From Sporocytophaga myxococcoides DSM 11118 (GTDB lineage: Bacteria > Bacteroidota > Bacteroidia > Cytophagales > Cytophagaceae): 64,000 nt of DNA. How positions within the stretch are numbered: the stretch's first letter is position 1; every line of letters starts with the position of its first letter. The notes below the pieces were generated by a model that did no database searches, was not told where the DNA came from, and was given only the letters and a program-made list of their open reading frames with translations. The DNA lies in contig NZ_KE384560.1 in assembly GCF_000426725.1 (NCBI RefSeq), positions 766,960-830,959 on the forward strand, given 5' to 3'. A program made the translations under genes and the position numbers. Positions 1 to 8,559 of the stretch are shown in pieces.

Positions 1-702
1 TTCAAACTTCCTTACAGGTAACTCGGTAACTTTAGCAGCCTCTTTCTCCATTCTTACGATGTGCAATGCGTTCTGCTGGATCTCAATGTTCTTCTTAAGA
101 ATTTCCAGCTGATTGTCTAATGCCAGCAACTCATAATAAGAATTGGCTATTTCTGCTATCAATTTAGTTACCATGAAATTTCTTCCTTCAGAAGATGCAA
201 GATATCTGAGCATTGCCGATTTTTTTGCATTACGCAACCTTTTCCAGATATCCACTTCCCATGAGGCTCTTGCAGCTACTATAAGGTCAGTAAAAGGATC
301 GGGAAAAGGTTTTCCAGGGGCGATTTCCAAGTTTTCATCAACCGCTCCAAGTCTTGTATATCTTCCCATTTTGTCTAGTCCTGCACCAACACCGATACCA
401 ACGTTAGGTAAGTAGTCACCTTTTCTGGCTCTTATTTCATTTCTGGCAATGTTGATCTCCTGTGCGATTATATTCAGCTCCTGGTTATTTTTAAGAGCAG
501 TATCTATAAGAACATTCAGATAAGGGTCATGAAAGAAATTCTTCCAGTTTACCTTTGCCGTATTGGTTGAATCTTCCGGACTATTATACTTTGCAGGTAC
601 AGTCTTATTTTCTGTTTTATGTGTAATGGATGGTATACATGCAGTACACAAGAGAATAATACCGACTGTCCTGAAGTGCTTAAAAATTTTGTATTTACGC
701 AT
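1..702 (-). CDS. Outer membrane efflux lipoprotein, TolC/OprM family (partial)
   Basis: Outer membrane channel of a tripartite RND efflux pump. Reading left from the ATG at 702, 234 codons stay open to the window edge, so the C-terminal part lies outside. The N-terminus is a lipoprotein signal (LLCTAC, acylated Cys near residue 22), then a W-x-N-F-F-x-D-P-x-L segment and a long helical stretch with D-x-x-L-x-N-N-Q-E-L, typical of OEP-family barrels. The ATG overlaps the last 8 bases of the RND transporter gene, so the two are translationally coupled. The order MFP-RND-OMF is normal for such operons. Substrate cannot be told from sequence. Confidence 0.85.
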   Translation of the reverse strand, partial: MRKYKIFKHFRTVGIILLCTACIPSITHKTENKTVPAKYNSPEDSTNTAKVNWKNFFHDPYLNVLIDTALKNNQELNIIAQEINIARNEIRARKGDYLPNVGIGVGAGLDKMGRYTRLGAVDENLEIAPGKPFPDPFTDLIVAARASWEVDIWKRLRNAKKSAMLRYLASSEGRNFMVTKLIAEIANSYYELLALDNQLEILKKNIEIQQNALHIVRMEKEAAKVTELPVRKFE

Positions 703-3700
703 TGTGTTCGATTTCAACGTGTTCTATTTCTTCAGTTAAAGGGGTTTCATGTTCATCTTTGATAAGCTTACGACCACCAGCAATTGTGCCGAATATGTAA
801 TACAAACCAGGGACGATAATTACGCCGAAAATTGTTCCGAAAAGCATACCACCTAGTGCGGATGAACCGATAGTTTGGTTACCAATAGCTCCAGCACCGT
901 GGGCAATCACTAATGGAATCAATCCCGCGATAAAGGCAAACGATGTCATTAGAATCGGTCTGAAACGAACTTTAGCACCTTCTATGGCCGCATCAAGGAC
1001 TGTTGCCCCCTGTTGTTGTTTTTGAACGGCAAACTCAACAATCAATACGGCATTTTTTCCGAGAAGACCGACAAGCATTACCAGTCCTACTTGTGCATAA
1101 ATATCATTTGCAAGCCCCATTCCTTTAATCATCAGGAATGATCCGAAAACTCCGGCCGGCAGAGAGAAAATAACTGCCAAGGGTATGATAAAGCTTTCGT
1201 ACTGCCCAACAAGAACGAAGTAAACAAAGACTAATACAATAAGGAAGATATATACAGCTTCATTTCCACGTCTTGTTTCATCATATGAAAGTGCTGCCCA
1301 GTCTATATCAAAGCCGTGAGGTAAAGTTTTGGCAGCTACTTCTTTTACTGCTTCGATAGCTTCACCACTACTATATCCTCTTGCGGCACCACCTCTGATA
1401 CCTGCAGTGTTGTACATATTGTATCTATTGATTTCATTGGCTCCCTGCTTCTTTGTAATTTTCATGAAAGCCGAGAAAGGAACCATTTCACCTTGGTCAT
1501 TTTTTACGTACAGATTCATAATATCAGAAGGGAGCTTCCTATATTCAGGAGCTGCTTGCACGAATACCTTGAAAAAGCGTTGGTATTTAATAAAACCTAG
1601 TTCATATGTACTTCCTACAAAGGTCGATAGCGTATTCATCGCGTTTCCGATAGAAACTCCTTTTTGCATCGCCAATTGATTATCGAAATCAATCTCATAT
1701 TGTGGATAGTTTGCGCTAAAGAAGGTAAATAAACCTGTTAACTCTTTGCGTTTTTTCAGTTCACCGATGAATTCATTTGTTACCGATTCAAGCTGCTTGT
1801 AATCTCCACTGTTAGTTTTATCCAATAATTGTAAAGCAAAACCACCTGCAGCTCCGAATCCAGGTACAGCCGGAGGATCGAAAAACTCAATTGTTGCCCC
1901 AGGGATCTCCTTGGCTTTTTCTTCCAATTCCTCAATAATTTCAGTTACAGAATGGTGTCGTTCTGACCAAGGTTTAAGGTTAATCAAACAGGTTCCGGCA
2001 TTAGATCCTCGACCTTCAGTAAGTACCTCATAACCTGCTATGGAGGAGACTGATTTTACACCTTCCACTGTATTAATAACTTCCACAAGTTTGTTAGATA
2101 AGTCATTAGTTCTTTCCAGTGTTGAGCCAGGAGGTGTTTGGATAATAGCATATAGCATTCCTTGATCTTCACTTGGTATAAAACCTGAAGGTAAGTTGTT
2201 GGCTATAAAATATATGCCAATGGTAAATACTGCGAGTAATATTCCAGTGACTAATCTTCTGTGTGCAATTAATTTTAACAGTCCAACGTATTTGTCCGTA
2301 ACCTTATCAAATCCTCTATTAAAGCTGTCGAGGAATCTGTTCATTAATGTCCTCTTTCTCGGCTTTCCGTGCTCATTTTTCAATATCATTGCACAAAGAA
2401 CCGGGGTAACTGTAAGTGCCACAATACCTGAAAGAACTATAGAAGATGCCATGGTAATGGAAAACTGTCTATAGAAGGTACCTACTGGACCAGTCATAAA
2501 GGACACAGGAACAAACACAGATACCATTAAAAGGGTAATGGCTATAACGGCACCGCTAATCTCACCAATAACCTTTTTTACTGCGAGATAAGGAGACAGA
2601 TGTTCTTCGTGCATCTTGGCGTGCACGGCTTCCACCACCACAATGGCATCATCGACCACAATACCAATAGCCAATACGAGGGCAAACAATGTAACCATGT
2701 TGATTGTGAGCCCGAAAAGCTGCATGCAGAAAAAGGCTCCAATCAATGATACTGGAACGGCCAATGTAGGGATAAGAGTAGATCGCCAGTCACCAAGGAA
2801 TATAAACACAACCAGAGCAACTAGGATGAACGCGTCCCTTAATGTATGTATAACGTTTTCTATGGAAGCGTCAAGGAAATTGGAAACGTCATAACTGATT
2901 TCATATTCCATTCCCGGAGGAAATGATTTTTTCAATTCTTCCAGTTTGCCCTTCACCTCATCAATTACCTGGCTTGCATTGCTACCATAAGTTTGCTTAA
3001 GTACTAATGCTGCTGAAGGATAACCATTCAGATTAGAATAGATATCATAATATTCACTTCCCAATGTAACAGTTGCTATATCTTTCAATCTAAGAAGCTC
3101 ACCATTAGGATTGGCCTTAATAATAACGTTTTCATATTGTTTCGGGTCATTGAATCTGTCTGAGTATGCCAAAACATATTCAAGTGCTTCCGCACGCTTG
3201 GCATCTCCTCTACCAATTCTACCCGCCTTACCTATAACACTCTGGTCATTCAGAGCTTCCATTACTTCGTCCGGAGAAATTTTATAGGCACGCATTCTGT
3301 CTGGATTTAACCAGACACGCATAGCATATTGCCTGCTACCAAGTATTCTAACTTGTCCAATACCCTTTATACGTTGAATTTCCGGTACCATGTTAACCCC
3401 TGCATAGTTGAACAGGAATTTCATGTTGGCATTCTTATCTTTACTGTAAAGGTTGACATACATTAGCATACTGGGAATTACAGGAGTAATTACAACCCCT
3501 TCCCGTTGCACCAGTATAGGCAATCTGTTAGTTACCTGTTGAACACGATTCGATACCTGCACCAGAGCCTGATTGATATCAGTTCCAGGTTCAAATACAA
3601 CCTGGATATTTGCTTCTCCCGCACTGGTAGCATCAGAAGTCATGTACCTCATTCCCCAGGCACCATTAATGGACTGCTCTAATGGGATAATAACCGACTC

Positions 3701-3874
3701 AGCAAGCGATTTGGCGCTTGCGCCAGGATAAGACGCACTAACCATCACCACCGGAGGTGCAACCTCTGGGAATTGTGATGTAGGCAAGGTTTTGATAGAC
3801 AGTATGCCCAGGAATATAATCACAAGTGATATTACAATTGCGAGAGCAGGTCTATGAATAAATTTACTGAACAT
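695..3874 (-). CDS. RND efflux transporter, AcrB/MexB (HAE1) type inner membrane pump
   Basis: Proton-driven drug exporter of the inner membrane, 1059 residues, which is the usual full length. TM1 is at about 10-28, followed by the periplasmic pore domain; the TM4 proton-relay motif G-I-V-V-D-D-A-I lies near residue 403 with the two Asp intact. A second periplasmic domain and TM7-12 follow, with the conserved G-L-L-G-K-N-A-V-L-I-V-E-F segment near residue 945. It sits between the membrane fusion protein (56 bases upstream) and the outer membrane channel (8-base overlap). No local repressor gene is visible. Likely exports hydrophobic toxic compounds; the substrate is unknown. Confidence 0.95.
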   Translation of the reverse strand: MFSKFIHRPALAIVISLVIIFLGILSIKTLPTSQFPEVAPPVVMVSASYPGASAKSLAESVIIPLEQSINGAWGMRYMTSDATSAGEANIQVVFEPGTDINQALVQVSNRVQQVTNRLPILVQREGVVITPVIPSMLMYVNLYSKDKNANMKFLFNYAGVNMVPEIQRIKGIGQVRILGSRQYAMRVWLNPDRMRAYKISPDEVMEALNDQSVIGKAGRIGRGDAKRAEALEYVLAYSDRFNDPKQYENVIIKANPNGELLRLKDIATVTLGSEYYDIYSNLNGYPSAALVLKQTYGSNASQVIDEVKGKLEELKKSFPPGMEYEISYDVSNFLDASIENVIHTLRDAFILVALVVFIFLGDWRSTLIPTLAVPVSLIGAFFCMQLFGLTINMVTLFALVLAIGIVVDDAIVVVEAVHAKMHEEHLSPYLAVKKVIGEISGAVIAITLLMVSVFVPVSFMTGPVGTFYRQFSITMASSIVLSGIVALTVTPVLCAMILKNEHGKPRKRTLMNRFLDSFNRGFDKVTDKYVGLLKLIAHRRLVTGILLAVFTIGIYFIANNLPSGFIPSEDQGMLYAIIQTPPGSTLERTNDLSNKLVEVINTVEGVKSVSSIAGYEVLTEGRGSNAGTCLINLKPWSERHHSVTEIIEELEEKAKEIPGATIEFFDPPAVPGFGAAGGFALQLLDKTNSGDYKQLESVTNEFIGELKKRKELTGLFTFFSANYPQYEIDFDNQLAMQKGVSIGNAMNTLSTFVGSTYELGFIKYQRFFKVFVQAAPEYRKLPSDIMNLYVKNDQGEMVPFSAFMKITKKQGANEINRYNMYNTAGIRGGAARGYSSGEAIEAVKEVAAKTLPHGFDIDWAALSYDETRRGNEAVYIFLIVLVFVYFVLVGQYESFIIPLAVIFSLPAGVFGSFLMIKGMGLANDIYAQVGLVMLVGLLGKNAVLIVEFAVQKQQQGATVLDAAIEGAKVRFRPILMTSFAFIAGLIPLVIAHGAGAIGNQTIGSSALGGMLFGTIFGVIIVPGLYYIFGTIAGGRKLIKDEHETPLTEEIEHVEIEHNA

Positions 3875-3930
3875 CTTCTTCCTATTAAATATTTAACTTA
3901 TTCTCCATATATGTTTTTCAATATTTAAAT

Positions 3931-5010
3931 CTATTCAACATATACTTTTAATTTTGGTAATACTGATTTTGGATCCTCGTATTTGTAGTGAATCTTGTCA
4001 TTATCTTTCACCTTTCTTATCCCTTCAAGAAGTATTCTTTCATTTTCATTTAAGCCTTCTTTAATGACATATATATCCGGCATTTCTGCTGCTATTTCAA
4101 TTTCTCTTGATTTTACTATATTATCCTTTCCGACAACGTATACATATTTTTTTTCCAAGACTTCAAATGTTGCTTTTTGAGGGATCAAAATCGCGTCTTT
4201 CATTGGAATAGTCATTTGAATATTACCTGTTTCACCGTGTCTTAGCAATGCTTTTGGGTTAGGAAATGTAGCTCTGAAAGGAATAGTACCTGTTTCATTG
4301 TTAAAATCAGCCTCAATCGTTTTAACTGTTCCAGGATATTCGAACAGCTTGTTGTTGGCCATTAATAAGTTTACTTTCAGTAAGTTTTCTGTTGTCGTAT
4401 TGGATTTATAATCCAGATACTCCGCTTCAGGAACATTAAAATAAATCCACATTTGAGTGTTATCAGAAATTGTAGTAAGCATATCTCCCTCGTCAAGGAG
4501 ACTACCTTGTCTTACATAAAAGTGGTCCATTATGCCATCAAAAGGAGCCCTGATATCTGTAAATCCCAGATGAACGTTTGCTAATGATAATTCAGCTTTT
4601 GCCTTTGCTAATTTTGCCTTTGCTAAAGCAAGTTCATTTGGAGATACAATATTGCTGTCTGCAAGTCTTTTGGTATTTTGGTATTCGATTTCTGCAAATT
4701 CAACCTCAGCTTGTGCTTTTTGCTGTTCGGCCTGGTATTGGGTAGGCATGATCTGAAACATCCGTTGACCTTTTTTAACAAATTGGCCTTCATCAACTAA
4801 AATATTCTGGAGATAACCTTTCTCCAGAGCTCTTAATTCAATATGTTGAATAGACCGGATCTGGCATACATAATCTCGTGTGATCAAGGTGTCCTTTTTC
4901 AATGGACTGGTAACCAAAAACTTGGTTTCTTCTTCCTTTTCTTTTTTGTGTGATTCGCAGCTTGCAAAGAACAAGGCACTTATACTAATAAGTATGAGCA
5001 ATCTCTTCAT
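3931..5010 (-). CDS. RND efflux membrane fusion protein (AcrA/HlyD family lipoprotein)
   Basis: Periplasmic adaptor linking the RND pump to the outer membrane channel; 359 residues. A lipoprotein signal ends at LFFASC (Cys about 18). The biotinyl-lipoyl half motif G-Q-F-V-K-K-G-Q and an alpha-helical hairpin (about 95-150, rich in A/K/E) are followed by the matching half motif (I-R-A-P-F-D-G-I-M), a beta-barrel domain and the membrane-proximal domain. It is the first gene of the efflux operon. Its upstream leader holds two copies of a hairpin-forming repeat (5050 and 5270) that probably lie in the promoter or 5' untranslated region. Confidence 0.93.
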   Translation of the reverse strand: MKRLLILISISALFFASCESHKKEKEEETKFLVTSPLKKDTLITRDYVCQIRSIQHIELRALEKGYLQNILVDEGQFVKKGQRMFQIMPTQYQAEQQKAQAEVEFAEIEYQNTKRLADSNIVSPNELALAKAKLAKAKAELSLANVHLGFTDIRAPFDGIMDHFYVRQGSLLDEGDMLTTISDNTQMWIYFNVPEAEYLDYKSNTTTENLLKVNLLMANNKLFEYPGTVKTIEADFNNETGTIPFRATFPNPKALLRHGETGNIQMTIPMKDAILIPQKATFEVLEKKYVYVVGKDNIVKSREIEIAAEMPDIYVIKEGLNENERILLEGIRKVKDNDKIHYKYEDPKSVLPKLKVYVE

Positions 5011-5049
5011 TGTTAATTTATCTTTATTTTCTTTTTGAAAAATTAGGAT

Positions 5050-5103
5050 AACATCCTGAAGGAAATTTGAAGACAGTAAAAACCATTAAGAAAATTTCCT
5101 TAG
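5050..5103. repeat. Copy 1 of duplicated hairpin repeat upstream of efflux operon
   Basis: The first 40 bases (5050-5089) are identical to 5270-5309, and GAAAATTTCCTTAG (5090-5103) recurs at 5321-5334. Each copy contains a perfect 10-base inverted repeat, AAGGAAATTT (5059-5068) and AAATTTCCTT (5092-5101), so it can form a hairpin or bind a dimeric regulator. It starts 40 bases before the membrane fusion protein gene. Confidence 0.75.
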
Positions 5104-5269
5104 AAGAAAGGGAGATTTACCCCTAAAATGATGCGGTAAATAGGGGGAATATTCTGATTTTTTTAAAGAAAAAAATCAATTGGCAGATGTGAAAAATAGT
5201 ATTATAGATGTAAAGTTTTAATAAAGAGGGTATTAATAATGGCCCTTTATTTCGCAGTGAAAGTAGGGC

Positions 5270-5334
5270 AACATCCTGAAGGAAATTTGAAGACAGTAAA
5301 AACCATTAAATAAAAAATCAGAAAATTTCCTTAG
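5270..5334. repeat. Copy 2 of duplicated hairpin repeat upstream of efflux operon
   Basis: Same 40-base block as 5050-5089. The inverted arms AAGGAAATTT (5279-5288) and AAATTTCCTT (5323-5332) are kept while the loop is 11 bases longer than in copy 1. Conservation of both arms despite loop change argues that the stem matters. No gene is seen in 5011-5580. Confidence 0.75.
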
Positions 5335-5580
5335 ATGAAATAAAAGTTTACACTTAAGATGACTGAAAAGATTGGGAACGCCGTTTTGATTTTTTTTTGA
5401 AAATAAATTGTTGACGAAAAATGAGAATTGCATGATCTAAAAAAGGAGATTAAGTATCTGTTCTATTCTAAATATTGCATAATTCAAATGATTTTTTGAT
5501 TTAAGTGAAAGAAATATTGTTAAGATGTTGATTAGGAATTAAAAATCATAGAAGTAAAAAATCAAATCATATAAAAAATT

Positions 5581-5624
5581 GGCAAGAGCAAGAAAGGATC
5601 TAGTAGAACTTTCTTGCTCTTGCC
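5581..5624 (-). terminator. Rho-independent terminator of TonB receptor gene
   Basis: Perfect 16-base inverted repeat (GGCAAGAGCAAGAAAG and its complement, 12-base loop), followed on the minus strand by CCAATTTTTTATA. It sits 7 bases beyond the stop of the leftward TonB receptor gene. Confidence 0.85.
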
Positions 5625-5631
5625 TTAAATA

Positions 5632-8184
5632 TTAGTTTAGAGAGTATCTTAATGTAACTCCGTAAGTTCTAGGGTCTCCAAGAACACCTGCATATTGACC
5701 GGCATTACCAGCAGCTGGTAAAAGTTGTTCAAAGTAGTCTTTATCCAGTATGTTACGTCCCCATACAAAGAACGTTAATCCGCTGGTTGCTTTGAATCCA
5801 AGTCTTGCATTTAGTAAAGAGTAACCATCTATATTCAAATAAGCTGAAGGAGAAGCGCTTGATGAATACTCAGAACGGAAGTAACCATCAACACCAAGGA
5901 AGAATTTACCGTTTGAACCTAAGAATTTCCCTTCGTTAGTATTTAATTCACCTCCAACAGAACCTGCCCATTTAGAGATCCCTGGAAGTCTTCCACCAGA
6001 AACATCTTTGAATGCATTTGTAGAACCTGTTTCTTCAAGAGGTACTGGAGCATTTTTGAATGATACATATTTACCATCAGTATAAGCTACAGCAGCATTG
6101 AAAGCAAGGTTTTGAGAAACTCTTATGCTACCATCCAACTCAATACCCTGAACTCTTACTTTTTCAGCATTTGCAAGGTATCCACGGTTTACACCAACTT
6201 CTGCAGTTTGTACCTGAGTCTGGTAATCTTTGATAGAAGTATTGAAAGCAATTAAATTAAGAGTTGTATTAGAAGTAGGATTGGTTTTAATACCAAACTC
6301 AACGTGCGTTACATATTCAGGTTTTACTTTAGCAAGGTCTGTTAAAACATCACCATTAGCTGTAGGTAATCCTCCAAGATTTACACCCACTGGCTTATAG
6401 CTATTAGAGTACGTTGCGAAAGTATTGATCTGTTTTATTGGTTTATAAGCAAGAGTTACCTGACCTGAAAAGTTAGTGTTCTCAGCTTTTGCATGATAAT
6501 ACTGATCAGTATAAACTACACGTTTAAGAGCAATTAAAGCAGGATCAGTTGTCTGCAATCCACCATATGTCTGACGGTTAAAGTCAACTTCTTTAAAGTC
6601 ATAGTTATAACGCAGACCAGGTAGTAAGTGTAAGTTTTTAGTTATAGCCCAGTCAAGCTGACCGAATACTGCACCACTGAAAGTATTTAACCATGATTTG
6701 GTTTTAATTCCATAACCGTCTAAAAGGCCAGGAGTCTTCCATAAATCACTTGTTGAATTTTGAGAGAATCTCCACTGAGCTGATCCTGATTCTTCAATAT
6801 GGTATGGATCTGTTTTTAAATTTTGTCCAAGAGCAAACACTCCGATTACACCGCTCAAGCGAGAAGAGAAGTTACCTGCATAACGAATCTCCTGTGACCA
6901 TTGCTGGTGCTTCGATGTAGCCTGAGATAATCTTAATACCGGAAGACCTGTAAAATCTCTGTCATTAGACGGATCCCAGTTCCAATATCTCCATGCTGTC
7001 GTTGAAGTTAAAGTACCATTTCCAAGTTTAATATCCGCATTAAGAGATACACCTCCCAGTTCATTGCCAGAACGCCATGGAGTATCCTGATCTACTTTTC
7101 TGTCAAATGGATTTTGACTTGGAAGGGTATAATTTAAATCAGCTATAATTTGATTGAACTGACGATATGCTGCACGTTTGGTTGGAGCGACACCTGCTAT
7201 AACCTGAGCATAACCTTCAGGGTTTTGTTTAGAAGCATCTCCAGCAAGTGTTAATCTGATATTATCTGTTAGGTTATAAAGTAATTGTACTCTACCTCCT
7301 AAGTTATTTAAATCATTGATATACTTCTGACTTTTAACATTGTATATTAATCCGTCACGCTGTGTACCAGAAAAAGAAGCTCTTGCAGCAAGTTTTTTAG
7401 TAATTGGACCTGTAACAGATGCTTTTGCCTGAATATAACCATAGTTACCGTAGCTCACTTCGAAGTTAGCACCTGGCTGGAATCTTGGAGCGCGTGTAGT
7501 AATGTTAAATGCACCGGCAGTTGTATTTTTCCCGAATAGTGTTCCCTGGGGGCCACGTGAAACTTCAATTTGCTCAATGTCTATAAAATCAAGTGTGGTG
7601 GCAGCCGGACGAGCATAGTATACACCGTCTACATAAAATCCAACACCCGGATCAATACCGTCATTTGTAAGACCGAATGTAGAACCAAGGCCTCGGATAT
7701 TCAGAGTGGTATTTCTAGGGTTAGAAGAATATAATTGTACAGTTGGCACAAGTTCCTTTACACGGTTAACATTAAAAGAGCCAGAATTTTCAACCTGAGA
7801 TCCACCTACTACAGAGATTGGAATTGGTATTTCCTGAGCAACCTCTTTTCTTCTCCTTGATGTCACAACAACTTCATCCAGGAGCTCATCTATAGCAAGT
7901 GATAGATTCAGCGGAGTAGGGGTTTCCGCTGTAATTTGAAGTTCCTGAGTTTTAAAGCCAGTCGCAGAAATTTGCAGGAAGTAAGGTAGCGTTTTAGGAG
8001 CTTCTATTGAAAAATTTCCATCTGCATCAGAGGCTGCAGTTGCATTCGTACCTTTTATAAGGATTATAGCACCAGGTAAAGGTAAGCCCTGATTATCTTT
8101 TACAGTTCCTTTAAGGTCGTTTTGCGCAAGTGCAAAACTTCCAATAAAGAGGAAGGCAAAAAAGAGTTGTAGTGTTTTAGTCAT
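5632..8184 (-). CDS. TonB-dependent outer membrane receptor with CarboxypepD_reg-like N-domain
   Basis: Outer membrane importer energised by TonB, 850 residues. Signal peptide about 1-20 (ends A-L-A-Q-N), then a carboxypeptidase-regulatory-like beta-sandwich (about 24-95), plug domain with D-E-V-V-V-T-S-R TonB box region near 105 and the R-G-P-Q-G-T-L-F-G-K-N-T plug signature near 213, then the 22-strand barrel ending in a terminal aromatic-rich strand (V-T-L-R-Y-S-L-N). It has no adjacent SusD, so it is more like a siderophore, vitamin or small-metabolite receptor than a glycan importer. It stands alone, with its own terminator. Ligand unknown. Confidence 0.92.
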   Translation of the reverse strand: MTKTLQLFFAFLFIGSFALAQNDLKGTVKDNQGLPLPGAIILIKGTNATAASDADGNFSIEAPKTLPYFLQISATGFKTQELQITAETPTPLNLSLAIDELLDEVVVTSRRRKEVAQEIPIPISVVGGSQVENSGSFNVNRVKELVPTVQLYSSNPRNTTLNIRGLGSTFGLTNDGIDPGVGFYVDGVYYARPAATTLDFIDIEQIEVSRGPQGTLFGKNTTAGAFNITTRAPRFQPGANFEVSYGNYGYIQAKASVTGPITKKLAARASFSGTQRDGLIYNVKSQKYINDLNNLGGRVQLLYNLTDNIRLTLAGDASKQNPEGYAQVIAGVAPTKRAAYRQFNQIIADLNYTLPSQNPFDRKVDQDTPWRSGNELGGVSLNADIKLGNGTLTSTTAWRYWNWDPSNDRDFTGLPVLRLSQATSKHQQWSQEIRYAGNFSSRLSGVIGVFALGQNLKTDPYHIEESGSAQWRFSQNSTSDLWKTPGLLDGYGIKTKSWLNTFSGAVFGQLDWAITKNLHLLPGLRYNYDFKEVDFNRQTYGGLQTTDPALIALKRVVYTDQYYHAKAENTNFSGQVTLAYKPIKQINTFATYSNSYKPVGVNLGGLPTANGDVLTDLAKVKPEYVTHVEFGIKTNPTSNTTLNLIAFNTSIKDYQTQVQTAEVGVNRGYLANAEKVRVQGIELDGSIRVSQNLAFNAAVAYTDGKYVSFKNAPVPLEETGSTNAFKDVSGGRLPGISKWAGSVGGELNTNEGKFLGSNGKFFLGVDGYFRSEYSSSASPSAYLNIDGYSLLNARLGFKATSGLTFFVWGRNILDKDYFEQLLPAAGNAGQYAGVLGDPRTYGVTLRYSLN

Positions 8185-8284
8185 TGTAAGTTCAAGTTTA
8201 AATGTGAAAGTTTCGAAGGTCTTGAAGTTTAGTTTTTTATAAGTCTTTTGATTTAATATTTTAAATATATTATATATACTATAT

Positions 8285-8309
8285 AGAACTAGTAGACAAA
8301 TGTAGTTCT
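8285..8309. promoter_or_regulatory. Inverted repeat in divergent TonB receptor intergenic region
   Basis: AGAACTA (8285-8291) and TAGTTCT (8303-8309) form a perfect 7-base inverted repeat with an 11-base spacer in the 375-base AT-rich gap between the two divergent receptor genes (8185-8559). It may be an operator. The run of T that follows looks terminator-like, but no rightward gene ends here. Confidence 0.35.
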
Positions 8310-8500
8310 TTTTTTCATTTCGATAAGTTTATTTGGACAAATATTTTAGGGAAAATTAAAAAAAAATAATTTGTTGAATTTTATATGTCTGAATTATAGC
8401 TACTTGAAGATTTGATTTTTTTTTCATCGATGAACTATTTCAGTATGGATTAAAATCTGCCTTAGTTAATAATCCACAAATTTCGCTGCTTATTTGTAAA

Positions 8501-8550
8501 GATTCTAAATAATGTCTAATCTTACACCTTTATTTGAATTTAGTCTAAAT
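8501..8550 (+). promoter_or_regulatory. Putative metal-response operator upstream of siderophore receptor
   Basis: A perfect 13-base palindrome ATTTAGTCTAAAT lies at 8538-8550, 9 bases before the start codon, with related half sites TCTAAAT (8504-8510) and GTCTAAT (8514-8520) upstream. Its position before an iron-type receptor makes a Fur- or DtxR-like operator plausible; the regulator identity is inference. Confidence 0.4.
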
Positions 8551-8559
8551 AGATAGTTT

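Noticed and set aside
5233-5433. 66-residue minus-strand frame
   Set aside because: It overlaps the duplicated hairpin repeat, has biased Phe/Leu-rich content, and no family.
8285-8315. Rho-independent terminator
   Set aside because: No rightward transcript ends here; it sits between divergent genes, so it was kept as a possible operator only.
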